Assembly: GCA_016200955.1 (NCBI GenBank)
Contig: JACQDU010000428.1
Span: 1-8,232 of the forward strand
Length of the DNA stretch: 8,232 nucleotides
DNA from: a bacterium
GTDB taxonomy: Bacteria > Planctomycetota > J058 > JACQDU01
Direction: 5' to 3'
A program made the position numbers and the translations under genes. This document shows positions 6,239 to 8,232 of this stretch, piece after piece (the first letter of the stretch is position 1; every line of letters starts with the position of its first letter). The notes beneath the pieces are model-generated. The model made no database searches and was not told the DNA's origin. It worked only from the letters and a program-made list of their open reading frames with translations.

Positions 6239-8232
6239 TCAGCGCCCCCGCTCGAGCTTCCAGCGATTCCACGAGGGCGCGAGGCTCGGGCGCTCGAGGA
6301 GCCTCCGCACCCGGCCCTCGCCCTCGCGGACGCGGCGCGGGACGCCCTCGCGGAGGAGACGCGCCTCGGCGAGCGCGCGAGCGGCCGACAGGAGAGCCGG
6401 AAGAGTCCCCCGCGCCCAGGCGATGCGCTCGAGACGCTCGAGGTCGGCGGCGGCCTCGGCCACGTCTCCGGTCTCGGGCGAGGCGAGGATGTCGACGTAG
6501 TCGGCAAGCACGCGCGGGGCGAGGGACCGCGGCCTCGCCTGGACGACGGACTCGAGGAGCTTCCGCGCCGAGGCCGCGCCGCTGGCGGGGCTCTCCTTCG
6601 CCGCCTCGACCTGGACGACGAAGCCGAGGGCTCGCCAGAGGTCGTTCACGGCGTCGCCGGTCGGGGTGTCGCTGACCGAGGAGAACTGCCCTCCGTCGAC
6701 CTCGAGGCCGTCGTCGATGACCGACTCGAGCGAGAGAGAGGCCTGGGCCCAGAGCTCCGCCCAGGGAGTCCCCTGCGCCTGGAGCCTGAGCCGAGCCTGC
6801 GCGAGCCTCGAGCGGATGTCGGGCGTCGGCGGCACGAGACGCCCGACCGCGAGGGGCTGACCGCCGGCGATCGCCGCTCTCTCCTCGTCGTCGAGCAGGG
6901 CCGCTTCCCTGACGAGGCTCCGCGCGACGTCCATGTTCCCGGCGACGATCTCGAGCCACGCGCGCTCCTCGATCTCCTCCCCGTCCTTCGAGTGGTTCTC
7001 GGGGGAGAGGAGCGCGACGACGAGCGCGGCGTCGTGGTCCGCGAGAGCACCGCGCCGGGCGGCCCTCGCGCGTCTCGCCCACGTCCGCGAGCGGGCCTCG
7101 TCCCCGCAGGAAGCGTGAGCTCGAGCGAGAGCGGCGCAGCTCGCGGCGTCGAAGGGATCGAGGAGGGCGGCCGCCGCGGCCTCCACTCGACCCGCGGCGC
7201 TCGCTTCCTTCGTCGAGGCGGCGGGGCCGACCTGGGCCCAGGCGAGCGCGACCTCGGCTCTCGCGCGGCGGACCGCGGGCGAGAACGGCTCGCGCCTCCC
7301 GGCCACGTCGAGGATGTGAGAAGCGTTCGCGACGAGAGCGTGAGCGTCGGCGCTCGAGCTCGCTCGGCCGAGGAGATGCTCGCCGGGGCGCAGGCGGAAT
7401 GCGAGCGCCTGGGTGGCACGGTCTCTCGCGACGAGGACGAGCGGACTCGCGGACGCGCGGTCGGAGCTGGTCGCGGCGTACAGGTCGTCGGCTCCCGCGA
7501 CGGGCTTCTCGTCCTCCGACCAGAGAGCGTGGTCGAGGTTCTGGCGGCTCCTCTCGAAGACCGCGAGGCCCGAGCAGGCGAGGTCGAGGGCGCGCGCGAT
7601 CGCGACCTCCCGCGAGGGCTCGCGAGGAGCCGGGGCCCTCACGCGCTCGGCGAGCTGCGTCGTGTCGGCGCGGGCCAGCTTCCCTCCCACGCCGACGAGC
7701 ACGAGGAGGAGCGCCTGCGCGTCGATGTCTCCCTCGAGCGCGCGCGGCTCGAGCCGCGCCACCGCTCCCGTGAGCTCGTCCTGCTTGACGCCGCGCGCCT
7801 TCCCCGGCTCGCTCGACCAGGCCCCGGCGAGCGCCGAGACCGCGGAATCGAGCGCCGGAGCGGCGAGAGCGAGGGCGACCCTCTGCGCGCTCGGCGGAGC
7901 GAGCGGCGGATCGTTCCCCGCCGCGAGCTGCTCGAGCGTCGCGAGAGCGGGCCCCACGACCTTCTCGTCTCCCGTGATGAGCGCGAGCTCGAGGAGCGCG
8001 AGCGCGGCGTCCGCGCGCAAGGGCGGCGGGACCTCTCGCGCGAGCGCGGCCTCCCGGATCGCGTCGCCGAGCATCTTGTGGTCCGGGTCGAGCTCGGAGA
8101 GCGCGTGCTCGTCTCCCTGAAGGACGCGCGCGCGGGCGCGAGCGACGGCGACGCGAGGGTCGCCGCGGAGCGCGTGCGTGCCCTCGAGCTCGAGGAGGGC
8201 CGCGGCCGGCTTCTCCCGATCGAGCGCGGCGA
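6239..8232 (-). CDS. Large alanine-rich alpha-helical (TPR-like) protein, 5' end outside window
   Basis: The minus-strand frame is open from the right edge to a TGA at 6239-6241, 663 codons. An internal ATG at 8074 is probably not the start. The frame stays open beyond it, and the residues there (AALLELEGTHAL, VAVARARARVLQGDEHALSEL) continue the same pattern. Composition is dominated by Ala, Leu, Arg and Glu in short amphipathic helices such as AALARAHASCGDEARSRTW and AAADLERLERIAWARG, typical of an alpha-solenoid of degenerate TPR-type repeats. I see no catalytic motif, membrane segment or cysteine cluster. The C-terminal 100 residues keep the helical pattern and end in KLERGR. Repeat proteins of this kind usually serve as scaffolds. 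Function, N-terminal domains and location cannot be told from this part. The strong codon bias agrees with the neighbouring genes, which supports a real coding frame over the overlapping antisense frames. Confidence 0.7.
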   Translation of the reverse strand, partial: AALDREKPAAALLELEGTHALRGDPRVAVARARARVLQGDEHALSELDPDHKMLGDAIREAALAREVPPPLRADAALALLELALITGDEKVVGPALATLEQLAAGNDPPLAPPSAQRVALALAAPALDSAVSALAGAWSSEPGKARGVKQDELTGAVARLEPRALEGDIDAQALLLVLVGVGGKLARADTTQLAERVRAPAPREPSREVAIARALDLACSGLAVFERSRQNLDHALWSEDEKPVAGADDLYAATSSDRASASPLVLVARDRATQALAFRLRPGEHLLGRASSSADAHALVANASHILDVAGRREPFSPAVRRARAEVALAWAQVGPAASTKEASAAGRVEAAAAALLDPFDAASCAALARAHASCGDEARSRTWARRARAARRGALADHDAALVVALLSPENHSKDGEEIEERAWLEIVAGNMDVARSLVREAALLDDEERAAIAGGQPLAVGRLVPPTPDIRSRLAQARLRLQAQGTPWAELWAQASLSLESVIDDGLEVDGGQFSSVSDTPTGDAVNDLWRALGFVVQVEAAKESPASGAASARKLLESVVQARPRSLAPRVLADYVDILASPETGDVAEAAADLERLERIAWARGTLPALLSAARALAEARLLREGVPRRVREGEGRVRRLLERPSLAPSWNRWKLERGR

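Noticed and set aside
7413..8120. 235-codon plus-strand open frame opposite the helical-repeat gene
   Set aside because: It is Ser/Ala/Arg-rich low-complexity sequence antisense to the better-supported minus-strand frame.

Overview
The window is high-GC DNA (roughly 70% by eye) with strong C/G preference at third codon positions and leucine mostly encoded as CTC, so long spurious open frames fill the other frames. This composition, a MoxR-DUF58-transglutaminase operon and short-period intergenic repeats fit a GC-rich environmental bacterium such as an acidobacterium, a myxobacterium-like lineage or a related uncultured phylum. The phylum cannot be fixed from the sequence alone, and no rRNA, tRNA, CRISPR array, phage gene or transposase was seen.

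Left part (1-3833, plus strand): a compact operon. It has the C-terminal part of a MoxR-family AAA+ ATPase (cut by the window edge), a full DUF58 membrane protein, and a TgpA-like membrane protein with an outward-facing transglutaminase domain and a DUF4129-like C-terminal tail. Both junctions are 4-base GTGA stop/start overlaps, indicating translational coupling. In this conserved gene set MoxR is thought to act as a chaperone-type ATPase on partner proteins, while the two membrane proteins act at the envelope. The transglutaminase gene is broken by a one-base frame change in a GGGG run at 3297-3300. Both sides of the break are well conserved, so a sequencing or assembly indel or a recent mutation is likely.

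Middle (3834-4741): a 153-base spacer, then an ExbD/TolR-family protein (3987-4496, plus) with its own good ribosome binding site and no ExbB/TolQ partner in view. The gap before the next, convergent gene holds about 26 tandem copies of a degenerate 7-base unit (consensus NRACCGG).

Right part (4742-8232, minus strand): a cytoplasmic PPP-like metallophosphatase (4742-5938). Upstream of it is a 300-base gap carrying two further short-period repeat elements, a 9-base-period block and an 8-base-period palindrome. Beyond that is the C-terminal 663 codons of a very alanine-rich, helical, TPR-like protein that runs off the right edge.

I see no convincing new multi-gene system. The most useful points are the frameshifted transglutaminase, the partnerless cysteine-rich ExbD beside a MoxR operon, and the three families of short-period repeats flanking the phosphatase gene.
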